Origin: Treponema porcinum | GTDB lineage: Bacteria > Spirochaetota > Spirochaetia > Treponematales > Treponemataceae | Assembly (NCBI RefSeq): GCF_900167145.1 | Contig: NZ_FUWG01000005.1 | Span: forward strand, 83,236-147,235 | Length of the DNA: 64,000 bases | Direction of reading: 5' to 3' | Part shown: piece after piece, positions 18,269 to 27,144 of the stretch | Position numbering within the stretch: position 1 is the stretch's first letter | Layout: each line of letters starts with the position of its first letter | Notes under the pieces: model-generated | Told to the model about the DNA's origin: nothing | The model's input: the letters and a program-made list of their open reading frames with translations, nothing else | The model's database searches: none | Translations under genes and position numbers: made by a program

Positions 18269-20353
18269 ATGAGCGACAAAAAAACAAAAAAGCAGAAACT
18301 TGCAGTAAAAATCGCACTTATAACGTTTGCCGTTATTACAGTGCTGATGGTATCGTTAGTAGTTATAAACATCTCCGTAACGAAAGTAGTAACCACAAGC
18401 GATTATTCAGATTTATCACGCGAAATAGGAAATGCAAAATCAAGAGAACTGACAAACTGGTTTAATTCCTATCTTTTAGATTTGAATGTCTATGCAGAAA
18501 GCGAAGTTGTAAAAACAGGAAATAATGAAAAAGTCATAGAATGGCTTCAGCATAATACCCGCCTTAGAAACAAAGACTACGACTATATGTTCTTCTGCGG
18601 AAAAGACGGAACTACATACAGGGATACAGGTCTGAAAGGAGCTGTAGGTGGCATTCTTGAAAGAAATTACTACAAAGCAATTTTTCAGGACGGAAAAAAG
18701 ACCTATATCGGAAATGTAATCCTGTCAAAAACATCGGGTCAGTATGTCATTCCGATAACAAAAGCAGCTGTTGACGAGAACGGCAGAACTTTCGGATTTT
18801 TCACGGCAATGCTCGGTCTTGAAACGCTGAAAAAAGAAATTGCAGAAATTTCAATTTGCGAAACCGGTTATATGTTCCTGACAGACAGTTCAGATACAAT
18901 CATAGCCCATCCAAACAGCGATATGATCCTTCAGAAATTTACCAAAGACGAAAATTCAAAAACGTATTACAGCGCACAAGGCCAAAGCATAATATCCATG
19001 AACCGCTCAGACGGAAAAAAACTGCGAGTTACAATCACAGAAATTCAAGGCGCACCAGGCTGGAATATATCAATCGTCATACCGAATGCGCAGATTGCAA
19101 AGGCAAGTATGCTTTCAAGAAATGTCATTATTGCAATGGGAATAGTTATTGCAATTTCAATTTTTGTATGTGTCATATTAAGCATTCTTTCAATCACAAA
19201 AAAATTAAACAATGTAACGCATCTTGTAGAAACGCTTGCTACTGGAGAGGCAGACTTAACGCAGCGTTTTGAAATAAAAGAAAACAACGAAATAGGAAGT
19301 GTTCTTGGTTCAATAAATAAATTCATAGAAAAACTTCATAGAATTATATGCGCCATAAAGAATGCAAAATCTGTCCTTATAGAAGCAGGGGACAAAATGC
19401 ATTCCGGGATCGATACCCAGAATATGCACGTAACAGAGATTACGCAGGGAATATCAAACATAGACAGGCATATTACAAATCAGGCTGCAAGTGTTGAAGG
19501 TACGGCTTCTGCAGTTACAGAAATTTCCCAGAACATCGATTCGCTTAACAAGATGATTCAGGATCAGTCGTCAAGTGTTGTCGAGGCGTCTTCTTCTATA
19601 GAAGAAATGCTTGGAAACATCAATGCCGTAAACGGTTCTGTTGCAAAAATGACAAACGAATTCAAAGAGCTTGAAGAAAATACAAAAGTCGGCATAGAAA
19701 AGAATGCCGTAGTTAATTCACAGCTCCAGCGCATCGCAGAACAGTCTACAATGCTTATGGACGCAAACACGATTATCCAGAGTATTGCAGAACAGACAAA
19801 TCTGCTTGCAATGAATGCAGCGATTGAAGCAGCACACGCAGGAGATGCAGGAAGAGGATTCAGCGTAGTTGCAGATGAAATCAGAAAACTTGCAGAAACA
19901 TCTTCTGAACAGTCAAAGCGCATCGGTGAAGAGTTACAGAACATTCAGGGCGGAATCACGCAAGTTGTAACAGCATCAAGTGAGTCCGAACAGGCACTTT
20001 CCTCTGTTTCTCAACGTATAAATTCAACCGGTGAACTTGTAATGCAGATTCACAGTGCAATGGAGGAACAGCATCAGGGGTCACAGCAAATTCTTCTAGC
20101 ACTCCGGCAGATGAACGACAGCACAAGCGAAGTTCGTCAGGCATCAAATCAGATGCAGGAAGGAAATCAGGAAATTCTTAAAGAAGTGCAGATTTTGCAG
20201 GAGTCAACTGCTGAAATACGCGAAGCAATGAGTTCAATCACAACAGGTGCTGAAGAAATTACGACTGTCAGTTCGTCACTAACTGAAATTTCTCAGAGTC
20301 TTAATGATTCCATCGGAAAGATTGGAAAAGAAATAGATTTGTTCCAGGTCTGA
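18269..20353 (+). CDS. Methyl-accepting chemotaxis protein, dCache type
   Basis: Membrane chemoreceptor signalling to CheA/CheW. From the start at 18269 (GGAGG lies 7 bases upstream) it has 694 residues. A basic start is followed by a first membrane helix at about residues 12-36. The extracytoplasmic dCache-like sensor spans roughly 40-280 ([43 protein letters not shown]). A second helix lies at about 282-305, then a HAMP linker. The long signalling coiled coil has the conserved tip [24 protein letters not shown] and [11 protein letters not shown]. The ligand is unknown; dCache receptors often bind amino acids or organic acids. It is followed by a terminator. Confidence 0.93.
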   Translation: MSDKKTKKQKLAVKIALITFAVITVLMVSLVVINISVTKVVTTSDYSDLSREIGNAKSRELTNWFNSYLLDLNVYAESEVVKTGNNEKVIEWLQHNTRLRNKDYDYMFFCGKDGTTYRDTGLKGAVGGILERNYYKAIFQDGKKTYIGNVILSKTSGQYVIPITKAAVDENGRTFGFFTAMLGLETLKKEIAEISICETGYMFLTDSSDTIIAHPNSDMILQKFTKDENSKTYYSAQGQSIISMNRSDGKKLRVTITEIQGAPGWNISIVIPNAQIAKASMLSRNVIIAMGIVIAISIFVCVILSILSITKKLNNVTHLVETLATGEADLTQRFEIKENNEIGSVLGSINKFIEKLHRIICAIKNAKSVLIEAGDKMHSGIDTQNMHVTEITQGISNIDRHITNQAASVEGTASAVTEISQNIDSLNKMIQDQSSSVVEASSSIEEMLGNINAVNGSVAKMTNEFKELEENTKVGIEKNAVVNSQLQRIAEQSTMLMDANTIIQSIAEQTNLLAMNAAIEAAHAGDAGRGFSVVADEIRKLAETSSEQSKRIGEELQNIQGGITQVVTASSESEQALSSVSQRINSTGELVMQIHSAMEEQHQGSQQILLALRQMNDSTSEVRQASNQMQEGNQEILKEVQILQESTAEIREAMSSITTGAEEITTVSSSLTEISQSLNDSIGKIGKEIDLFQV

Positions 20354-20369
20354 TGATACAAACTGCGTA

Positions 20370-20427
20370 AAAAAAGCGTGTCCGAATGATAACTTTATCG
20401 TTCAGGCACGCTTTTTTATTTTTTTGC
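20370..20427. terminator. Bidirectional terminator
   Basis: AAAGCGTG at the left pairs with CACGCTTT at the right, with further pairs GATAA/TTATC nearer the loop. T-rich tracts lie on the plus side (CTTTTTTATTTTTTT) and A-rich on the other. It separates the convergent receptor gene and cytidylate kinase gene. Confidence 0.8.
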
Positions 20428-20436
20428 TGAAATGTT

Positions 20437-20982
20437 TTATTCTGAAATAAAACCGCGCATTTTAAGTTCGTCAAGAATTTGCCGTACAATCTGCTCCGGA
20501 GTATATTTTGACGTATCAATAATAACGTCTGCAAAGGAATAGGCATTATTGTCTATATTGTACAGTTTTTTATAACGGCGGGAATCTTCGCTGTCACGCA
20601 TTGCAGTAAATTCCTTTATCTGCTTTAAGTCACCGCCTTCGCGCGTAAACACACGGTTTGCACGCACTTCATCGCTTGCATACAGATAAACCTTCAAATC
20701 AGCTTCTTTCAGCATCCAGATAGCAAGGCGGCTTCCCAAAACGCAAGGCTCTTTTTTCGCAAGCTCAACCTGGTGAGAATCCACATACATATCGTAGCTG
20801 TCGTCCGTCTTTGCACTTTCGATAACCTGTGCAAGCGTCATTCCCTTCTCTGCTGCCAGCTGGCGGAACGTATAGTTTATAAGAGTTACGCCCAATGCCT
20901 GACTGAGCAGCGTACTTACAGTCGTATTACCGCAGCCGGATTTTCCGGAAACAGCAATGCGCAAATCTTTGTTCAATTTCAT
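20437..20982 (-). CDS. Cytidylate kinase-like protein
   Basis: P-loop kinase of the cytidylate kinase-like family; it probably phosphorylates CMP/dCMP in the cytoplasm. The 181-residue protein has Walker A AVSGKSGCGNTTVS near its start, where Asn replaces the usual Lys-neighbour pattern (GCGNTT instead of GxGKST). LGSRLAIWML, VYLYASDEVRANRVFTREG and TAMRDSEDSRRYKKLY match the short archaeal/anaerobe CMP kinase group. I use the ATG at 20982 because AGAGG lies just upstream; a GTG two codons earlier is the alternative. It lies 8 bases after yicC, in one operon. Confidence 0.8.
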   Translation of the reverse strand: MKLNKDLRIAVSGKSGCGNTTVSTLLSQALGVTLINYTFRQLAAEKGMTLAQVIESAKTDDSYDMYVDSHQVELAKKEPCVLGSRLAIWMLKEADLKVYLYASDEVRANRVFTREGGDLKQIKEFTAMRDSEDSRRYKKLYNIDNNAYSFADVIIDTSKYTPEQIVRQILDELKMRGFISE

Positions 20983-20990
20983 AGACACCT

Positions 20991-21857
20991 CTATTCCACG
21001 TTTTTGCTCTGTTCGCGAATATTCTCTAAAGAATCTTTTGCCGTAATGACCATAGCCCCTACTTCTGCAAACTGATTTTTACTGCCGATTGTATTTATTT
21101 CGCGGTTCATTTCCTGACAGATAAAATCAAGGCGTTTTCCGGGCGCAGGATTATTTTCAATTTCCGCTTTCATTGCATCAAGGTGACTGTGAAGGCGGAC
21201 TATTTCTTCGTTTATTGTGTATTTTACAAGAAGCGCGGCTGTTTCCGTCATAATACGGTTTTCGTCCGTATGTTCGCCTAAAAGTTCCTTGAATTTTGCC
21301 GTAATCTGCTCGCGGAACAACCGTTCCATTTTCGGCTGCCATTCCTTAAAGAAAGAAGCACAGCGGCATAAATCATCAAGTTTTTTCAGAAGGTCTTTTT
21401 TTAGATTTTCACCCTCGCGCGCACGGTCTTTCAAAAACAAATCAAGACAGCAATCAAAAACAGGTTCAATGAGAGACTTGTACAGGCTCACATCGTAATT
21501 CCTGTTAGAATTGAGAACGCCCGGCTGGCTTATTATAAGGCTGAGCGGAATATCGGAGGAATAACCTGTTTCCACCGCAATTTTTTTGATTGCATCAAGA
21601 TATGCTTTGGCCGCATTTGTATCGGCGGAAATTTCAGCGTCAGACTCAAGTTCTTTGATACGCACAAAAACATCTACCTTGCCTCGGCACACTTTTTCCG
21701 AAATCCGCGCGCGATAGTAACTTTCCAGCTGATTTAAGTACGGCGGAAGGTTTATCGTAAGGTCAAGAAAGCGCGAATTCACCGATTTTATTTCAACGGA
21801 CACGACAGCAGTTTCAGTCGAGCGCTCTTCATACGCATATCCAGTCATTGACGTCAT
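20991..21857 (-). CDS. yicC: YicC/YloC-family protein
   Basis: Conserved bacterial protein; E. coli YicC is reported as an endoribonuclease, others of the family are uncharacterised. The 288-residue protein begins MTSMTGYAYEE, the family signature, has IKSVNSRFLDLTINLP and ends in the conserved RLDFICQEMNREINTIGSK and DSLENIREQSKNVE. The start at 21857 follows GGAG by 7 bases; an upstream TTG overlaps that site. It lies between murC and the CMP kinase gene; in many genomes yicC sits beside gmk, so a nucleotide kinase neighbour is in keeping. Confidence 0.9.
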   Translation of the reverse strand: MTSMTGYAYEERSTETAVVSVEIKSVNSRFLDLTINLPPYLNQLESYYRARISEKVCRGKVDVFVRIKELESDAEISADTNAAKAYLDAIKKIAVETGYSSDIPLSLIISQPGVLNSNRNYDVSLYKSLIEPVFDCCLDLFLKDRAREGENLKKDLLKKLDDLCRCASFFKEWQPKMERLFREQITAKFKELLGEHTDENRIMTETAALLVKYTINEEIVRLHSHLDAMKAEIENNPAPGKRLDFICQEMNREINTIGSKNQFAEVGAMVITAKDSLENIREQSKNVE

Positions 21858-21925
21858 ATAATTCTCCAAATATTTTCAACCGGTAATAAAAACCGGCATT
21901 AAAAATTTTATTTTCAAAACAGTTT

Positions 21926-23404
21926 TTAGTTCAGCAATGCTTTTCCAAGTTTCCAGTTATCACCGGCACCCATAGTCACGAACAGACAGCCATCCGGATA
22001 TTTTTCCGAAAGCGGCTTGTCAAGTTCTTCAAGCAGAAAATCCTTTGCATCAAGAATTTCCTCAAAATAATGAATGTCAGAATTGTATTTCTGCGCTTCT
22101 TCAAAAAGAGTCCTGCCGTTTATCGTAAAATCAGCGCTGTTCTCACGGGCAGATGCATAAATTTTGTGCAGAATAACTACATCAGCATCGCCAAAAGAAG
22201 AAGCAAATTCCTTAAGGAGCGCCTGCGTGCGCGAATACGTATGGCTCATAAAATCGACGATGATTTTCCTGCCCTTGTAAAATTCGCGGTAACCGGCAAG
22301 CGTAGTGCGGATTGCCGTAGGGTGATGACCGTAATCGTCTATAATGACAACGGAATTACCGGACGGCGAAGTATATTTTCCAACAATCTCACTGCGGCGT
22401 TTTCCACCGGAAAATTCAGCAAGACCAAGGCGAATCTGCTCGTTATAGTCAGAAGGATTTTTTCCTGCCGTACGAAGCAGCTGGTATGCAAGCGAAACGG
22501 CGGCGGCGGCATCACGGACTTCGTGCTTTCCCGGAACGGTAAGATAAAAATCTCCAGGCAGGCGCAGGGAGAAATAATTTTTCTCATCCTTCACGTCACC
22601 GAACTCAAGGTGATAGTCGCCGGAAGCATTTTCTCCGTACGGAATAAGTTTTATATCAGGACGTTTTTGACCGGCAATTTCAGCCGTTTCTACAGCGCCG
22701 GCGTCATCTGCACAGTAGATAAGTTCGCCGTTCTGCGGAAGCTTACAGATATAGTCAACAAACGCGTTCCGTATATCTTCGTAAGTCGGATAATAATCCT
22801 GATGGTCACTTTCAACGCTTGTAAGAACTATTTTCTGCGGACAGAACGACATAAAATGACGCTGATATTCGCACGTTTCGGCAACAAAAAAGTGACGTTC
22901 TGCGGAACAGCATCCGGGAGAAGTATAGGTACAGCTGTTCCCGAATGAATTGATGACGCTTCCTGCCAAAATCTGCACAGGAAGGTCAAGATGCTTTAAA
23001 ATCGTTCCAGCAAGTCCGGTCGTACTTGTCTTTCCGTGAACGCCGCAAATTCCGCAGGAATACGCTAAAGAAGAATAACTGCCAAGTGCCTGTGTATATA
23101 AAAGGCACGGAATATTCTTTCCGGCGGCGGCAATTAAATCCGGGTTTTTCTGCATAGAATAGGCTGAAGAATAGACAACATACTGAACGGAGTCCGTAAT
23201 ATTCTTTTCAGAGAAAGGAAGAGCCTGAATTCCAAGTTTTTCAAGAATTTCGTCAGTATAAAAACGTTCGCTTACGTCACTTCCGGTAATAACAGCTCCG
23301 CGGCTGAACAATATTTCAACAAGGGCTGCCATTCCCGTTCCTTTTATTCCGACAAAGTGAATGTGAACGCCCTGTAAGTTTTCCGGTAATCCTGCATTTT
23401 CCAT
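21926..23404 (-). CDS. murC: UDP-N-acetylmuramate-L-alanine ligase
   Basis: Cytoplasmic ligase that attaches the first amino acid to UDP-MurNAc. The 492-residue protein has HFVGIKGTGMAALVE at residues 16-30 (UDP-sugar binding), the ATP loop GVHGKTSTTG at 121-130, SVESDHQDYYP, VIIDDYGHHPTAI in the C-terminal domain, and FVTMGAGDNWKLG near the end. Length is in range for MurC (450-490). Mpl-type recycling ligase is a less likely alternative. It sits behind the flagellar rod genes on the same strand, with an 88-base gap. Confidence 0.92.
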   Translation of the reverse strand: MENAGLPENLQGVHIHFVGIKGTGMAALVEILFSRGAVITGSDVSERFYTDEILEKLGIQALPFSEKNITDSVQYVVYSSAYSMQKNPDLIAAAGKNIPCLLYTQALGSYSSLAYSCGICGVHGKTSTTGLAGTILKHLDLPVQILAGSVINSFGNSCTYTSPGCCSAERHFFVAETCEYQRHFMSFCPQKIVLTSVESDHQDYYPTYEDIRNAFVDYICKLPQNGELIYCADDAGAVETAEIAGQKRPDIKLIPYGENASGDYHLEFGDVKDEKNYFSLRLPGDFYLTVPGKHEVRDAAAAVSLAYQLLRTAGKNPSDYNEQIRLGLAEFSGGKRRSEIVGKYTSPSGNSVVIIDDYGHHPTAIRTTLAGYREFYKGRKIIVDFMSHTYSRTQALLKEFASSFGDADVVILHKIYASARENSADFTINGRTLFEEAQKYNSDIHYFEEILDAKDFLLEELDKPLSEKYPDGCLFVTMGAGDNWKLGKALLN

Positions 23405-23492
23405 AACAGTATTCTACTGCAATCCGGAATAATGTTCAATTTACTTCAGGTTTTCCTGACGCCCAGTAATTTTTGCCGCACGTTTTCAGTGT

Positions 23493-24005
23493 TTATTCTG
23501 CAAGGCTAAGGTAAATCTGGTCTGCAAGACCGAAACCTGCATTTTTTGTCATACTTGCGGCATATTCATCATAAAGCATATCTTCATACATCTGCGAGGC
23601 AAAATCGTTTCCGCCTAAGCCGGACTTAGAAACGGTTTTACGCATAGAAGAAAGCACCTGCTTTACAAAATAACTTTCAAGTTCCATTGACTTTTCATAC
23701 AAAGTACTTGTCTTGTCAATCGTCCGCCTTGAAGAATGAGCGCCAGCCTGATTTGCCGCAGCACCCTGCACAGGCGCATTTTTATCACTTGCCGATTTAT
23801 ACGTACCGGAAAATCCGGTAGTAAAATCACCATTCAACCTTCCTTTTTCCAAAATTTGAGAACTGGCGACGGTAGACCGTTTTTCACCCTGAATGCGCTC
23901 CAGAAGACTTGCAAAATCAGAAGTTTCTTTGTTCATACGTGCAGACTGCAAAGCGCCGTTTCCGTTTGTCATAACTGATACTGCATTAAGTGCCGCTGTA
24001 TTCAT
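23493..24005 (-). CDS. Flagellar rod-binding protein (FlgJ N-domain type)
   Basis: The 170-residue protein has the rod-binding domain at residues 105-170: MELESYFVKQVLSSMRKTV and GNDFASQMYEDMLYDEYA. It corresponds to the N-terminal half of FlgJ and lacks the muramidase half, as is common in spirochaetes and many other bacteria. The first 100 residues are polar and Ser/Gly-rich, with no fold recognised. It probably caps the growing rod of the periplasmic flagellum. GGCGG lies before the ATG. It follows flgG by 32 bases. Confidence 0.85.
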   Translation of the reverse strand: MNTAALNAVSVMTNGNGALQSARMNKETSDFASLLERIQGEKRSTVASSQILEKGRLNGDFTTGFSGTYKSASDKNAPVQGAAANQAGAHSSRRTIDKTSTLYEKSMELESYFVKQVLSSMRKTVSKSGLGGNDFASQMYEDMLYDEYAASMTKNAGFGLADQIYLSLAE

Positions 24006-24037
24006 TATCTACCGCCTTTATTCTTCAAAAATCAAAC

Positions 24038-24832
24038 TTATCGCTTTAAGTTTGCCGCTGTACTGAGCATACTGTCTGTTGTCTGTACGGCTTTTGAGTT
24101 GAACTCATACGCACGCTGCGCAACAATCATCTGAACCATCTCGTTTACAACGGATACGTTTGACATTTCAAGGAATTTGTGGCGCGTATCACCAAAACCG
24201 TCATAACCAGGTGTTCCGCCGAAAGCCTCTCCGGAAGCGTTTGTCTGGACGAACAAATTGTCGCCGTCTGCCTGGAGACCTACGCTGTTCGGAAAGCGGA
24301 ACAGTTCAAGCTGCCCTACTTCAACAGGTTCGTTTCCGCCATTTACTTTTACGCTCACGCGACCGGTCTGCGTAATGTTGAGGGTAGAAACGTCGTAGCC
24401 TTCAGGAAGAATAATCTCCGGCTGAACTCGAAGACCATTTGAGTTTACCAGCTGACCGTTTGAGTCAACCTTAAACGAACCGTCGCGCGTATAAGCATAG
24501 CTTCCGTCGTATTTCTGAACGCGGAAAAATCCTTCTCCAACAATAGCAACGTCGGTATCAACGCCGGTATTCTGCAATGACCCCTGCTTCATAATCCGCT
24601 GAGTTGCGGCAATCTTTACACCGCTTCCCTGCTGAATTCCAACAGGAGTAACAGTGTCTTCCGTCGCAGGAGTTCCGGCAAGCTTTACGTTCTGATATAC
24701 CAGATCTTCAAATTCAACGCGCTGCTGCTTGTAGCCTGTCGTGTTTACATTAGAAAGATTGTTTGAAATTGCATCTATATTTGCCTGCTGACCGTTCATT
24801 CCGGTTGCAGCTGTCCATAAACTTCGTACCAT
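24038..24832 (-). CDS. flgG: Flagellar distal rod protein FlgG
   Basis: Structural protein of the distal rod of the flagellar basal body. The 264-residue protein begins MVRSLWTAATGMNGQQANIDAISNNL, the conserved N-terminal helix. It has VNTTGYKQQRVEFEDLVYQ, GEGFFRVQ and YTRDGSFKVDSNG in the middle, and the C-terminal SNVSVVNEMVQMIVAQRAYEF helix. FlgG is favoured over FlgF by length and by SNNLSNVNTTGYK. GGAG lies 9 bases before the ATG. It is 25 bases after the paralogous rod gene. Confidence 0.93.
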   Translation of the reverse strand: MVRSLWTAATGMNGQQANIDAISNNLSNVNTTGYKQQRVEFEDLVYQNVKLAGTPATEDTVTPVGIQQGSGVKIAATQRIMKQGSLQNTGVDTDVAIVGEGFFRVQKYDGSYAYTRDGSFKVDSNGQLVNSNGLRVQPEIILPEGYDVSTLNITQTGRVSVKVNGGNEPVEVGQLELFRFPNSVGLQADGDNLFVQTNASGEAFGGTPGYDGFGDTRHKFLEMSNVSVVNEMVQMIVAQRAYEFNSKAVQTTDSMLSTAANLKR

Positions 24833-24857
24833 ATTAAAACTCCGCTATCAAAATTTC

Positions 24858-25658
24858 CTATCTGTTAAAAACTGCCGTTTTTGTCCACAGCGTTCCCATC
24901 ATACTGTCTTCGCTCGTAATCGTCTTTTGATTTGCCTCATACGCGCGGTTTACTTCAATCATCTGAACCATCTCGTTTACGACATTTACGTTTGACGTTT
25001 CCATATAGCCCTGAAGGAAGCGCGGGCGGTCATTTCCCTCTGCAATGACGGCAGAACCGGAAATATCAGTTGAACGGTACAAATTTGCGCCTGTTTTCTG
25101 AAGATAGCGCTCATTGTCAAAACGGACTGTCTTGAAACGGTCTATAACCTCGTTCGTGTCCTGTGAATAAATCATTCCGTCTTCATTAACGGTGAATTTA
25201 TCGTCCGTAACATAGATATATCCGCTTTCGCCAAGAACAGGATATCCGTCTTTTGTTTCAAGGATACCTTCTTTTCCAACCAGAAAATTTCCGTCACGGG
25301 TATAGCGTTCGCCAGCAGGTGTCTGCACAGCAAAAAAACCTTTTCCTGAAAAAGCTATATCTGTATTTGAATCAGTTTGTCTGAAAGAGCCTTGCGTAAA
25401 ATCTGTGTAATTTTCGTTCGTTTCAACGCCAAGTCCAAGTTTTCCGATAACAGGAGCTGCATCTGCAGAGCCGAACGGCGTTTCGTACACGCCGTCAAGA
25501 TTCATACGTCTGATTAAAAGTTCCGAAAAAGACTTGCTTACCGTTACGTCGCGCTTGTAGCCTGCCGTATCAACATTGGCAAGATTGTTAGAAATCGCAT
25601 CAAGCCTGTTCTGCTGTGCGTTCATTCCGCTTGCGCCTGTATACCATCCACGAATCAT
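24858..25658 (-). CDS. flgF: Flagellar rod protein, FlgF-like
   Basis: Paralogue of FlgG, 266 residues, expected in the proximal rod. It has MIRGWYTGASGMNAQQNRLDAI, NNLANVDTAGYKRDV, GKGFFAVQTPAGERYTRDGNF and the C-terminal NVNVVNEMVQMIEVNRAYEANQ helix. The start at 25658 follows GGAGG by 7 bases; an earlier start nine codons upstream would cover that site. FlgF/FlgG/FlhO naming varies in spirochaetes, so the symbol is less certain than the family. It is first in the minus-strand cluster that continues through flgG, the rod-binding gene, murC, yicC and the kinase gene. Confidence 0.85.
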   Translation of the reverse strand: MIRGWYTGASGMNAQQNRLDAISNNLANVDTAGYKRDVTVSKSFSELLIRRMNLDGVYETPFGSADAAPVIGKLGLGVETNENYTDFTQGSFRQTDSNTDIAFSGKGFFAVQTPAGERYTRDGNFLVGKEGILETKDGYPVLGESGYIYVTDDKFTVNEDGMIYSQDTNEVIDRFKTVRFDNERYLQKTGANLYRSTDISGSAVIAEGNDRPRFLQGYMETSNVNVVNEMVQMIEVNRAYEANQKTITSEDSMMGTLWTKTAVFNR

Positions 25659-25785
25659 TACTGTACCTCCAAGACCCTGCGGCATCTGATGCCGTTACTT
25701 TATAATCGGAATTAAAAAAGGCGTTATTTAGGAAAACTTGCAGAAAAAATCGTATAGTTTCGCAGAGCGTTTCCCCTTTTTTTTG

Positions 25786-25813
25786 TTGTAAAAACAGACA
25801 ATGAAGCTATAAT
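25786..25813 (+). promoter_or_regulatory. Promoter of glgC, possibly leaderless
   Basis: TATAAT (25808-25813) ends only 6 bases before the glgC ATG, with TTGTAA at 25786-25791 (16-base spacing). No ribosome site lies between, so the transcript could begin at or next to the start codon. Confidence 0.5.
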
Positions 25814-25819
25814 AAAGTT

Positions 25820-27109
25820 ATGACTAACAATAAGAACGAGCCGCGTGTCCTTGCCTTGATTTTAGGCGGCGGAAAAGGCACAAGATTATATCCTCTTACA
25901 AAAGAACGCTCAAAGCCAGCTGTTTCTTTCGGCGGTAAATACAGAATTGTAGACATTCCGATTTCAAACTGCATTAACTCAGGTTATAAAAAAATTTACC
26001 TTTTAACGCAGTTTAATTCTGCGTCCCTTCACCTGCACATAACAAATTCATATAATTTCGACCGTTTTTCTTCGGGATTTGTAGAAATTCTTGCCGCAGA
26101 GCAGACTCTTGAACATTCCGGATGGTATGAAGGAACGGCTGATTCCGTGCGAAAGGGACTCGTCCACTGCCGCTCGCAGCATCCGACCCACTACATAATT
26201 CTTTCCGGCGACCAGCTGTACCGTATGGATTTGCGTGCATTCTTCGAGGCGCACCTTAAGTCAAACGCTGATATTTCCGTTGCAACAACGGCAGTTACGC
26301 GCGAAGCGGCATCGGGCTTCGGAATAATGCAGATTGACTCAAACAATAAAATCAATTCCTTTATTGAAAAACCTGCAAAAGATATGGACATTGAAAGCTG
26401 GAAAATTCCGCAGGAATCACGGGGTGCGCTTCCTGCAAACAAAAAATACCTTGCGTCAATGGGAATTTACATTTTCAACACAGAGGCACTTGAAAAAGTC
26501 CTTGACAGCAGTTTTACCGACTTCGGAAAAGAGATTATTCCGCACGCAATCAAGCAGATGAACGTAAATTCCTATATTTTCGACGGTTACTGGGAAGACA
26601 TTGGAACGATAAAAAATTTTTATGACGCAAACATCCAGCTGACAGACATAAATCCGCAGTTCAACTTCTATGAAGAAGACGAGCCGATTTATACGCATAT
26701 GCGAAACCTTCCGCCGTCAAAAATAAACAGTGCTCAGATGACCGCAACTCTCACTTCCGAAGGGTGCGTCATCACCGACTGCAAGATACACCGCTCTATA
26801 ATCGGACTTCGTTCTATAATTGAGAATAATACAGTGCTTGACGGTGTTGTAATGATGGGTGCAGATTTTTACGAAACGCGTGAAGAAAAAAATACAAACA
26901 AGAAAAAAAATATTCCGACGCTTGGAATCGGACGGAACTGCCACATTACAAAAGCAATTATAGATAAGAATGCCAGAATCGGAAACAACGTCCGGATTAA
27001 CGTTGACGGAAAAAAATATGAAGACGGTGACCACGGAAGTTTCTACAGCGCCGACGGAATTATCGTCATCAGAAAAGGCGCTGTAATTCCTGACGGAACT
27101 GTAATCTAA
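25820..27109 (+). CDS. glgC: Glucose-1-phosphate adenylyltransferase
   Basis: Makes ADP-glucose from glucose-1-phosphate and ATP for glycogen synthesis. The 429-residue protein has LGGGKGTRLYPLTKERSKPAV at residues 15-35, IVDIPISNCINSG, SGDQLYRMD, GIYIFN and YWEDIGTIKNFYDANI. The C-terminal left-handed beta-helix has TDCKIHRSIIGLRSII and NARIGNNVRI repeats. Length is typical. No other glycogen gene is adjacent; it diverges from the flagellar rod cluster and faces the sigma54 response-regulator gene. Confidence 0.95.
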   Translation: MTNNKNEPRVLALILGGGKGTRLYPLTKERSKPAVSFGGKYRIVDIPISNCINSGYKKIYLLTQFNSASLHLHITNSYNFDRFSSGFVEILAAEQTLEHSGWYEGTADSVRKGLVHCRSQHPTHYIILSGDQLYRMDLRAFFEAHLKSNADISVATTAVTREAASGFGIMQIDSNNKINSFIEKPAKDMDIESWKIPQESRGALPANKKYLASMGIYIFNTEALEKVLDSSFTDFGKEIIPHAIKQMNVNSYIFDGYWEDIGTIKNFYDANIQLTDINPQFNFYEEDEPIYTHMRNLPPSKINSAQMTATLTSEGCVITDCKIHRSIIGLRSIIENNTVLDGVVMMGADFYETREEKNTNKKKNIPTLGIGRNCHITKAIIDKNARIGNNVRINVDGKKYEDGDHGSFYSADGIIVIRKGAVIPDGTVI

Positions 27110-27144
27110 AGATAAACCGGCTATTGATTTGAGACTGCGGAAGC

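Noticed and set aside
20437..20982. Kinase gene as an inactive P-loop protein because GCGNTT replaces GxGKST
   Set aside because: GKSGCGNTT is the normal loop of the short cytidylate kinase-like group, where the first GKSG carries the lysine, so loss of activity is not implied.
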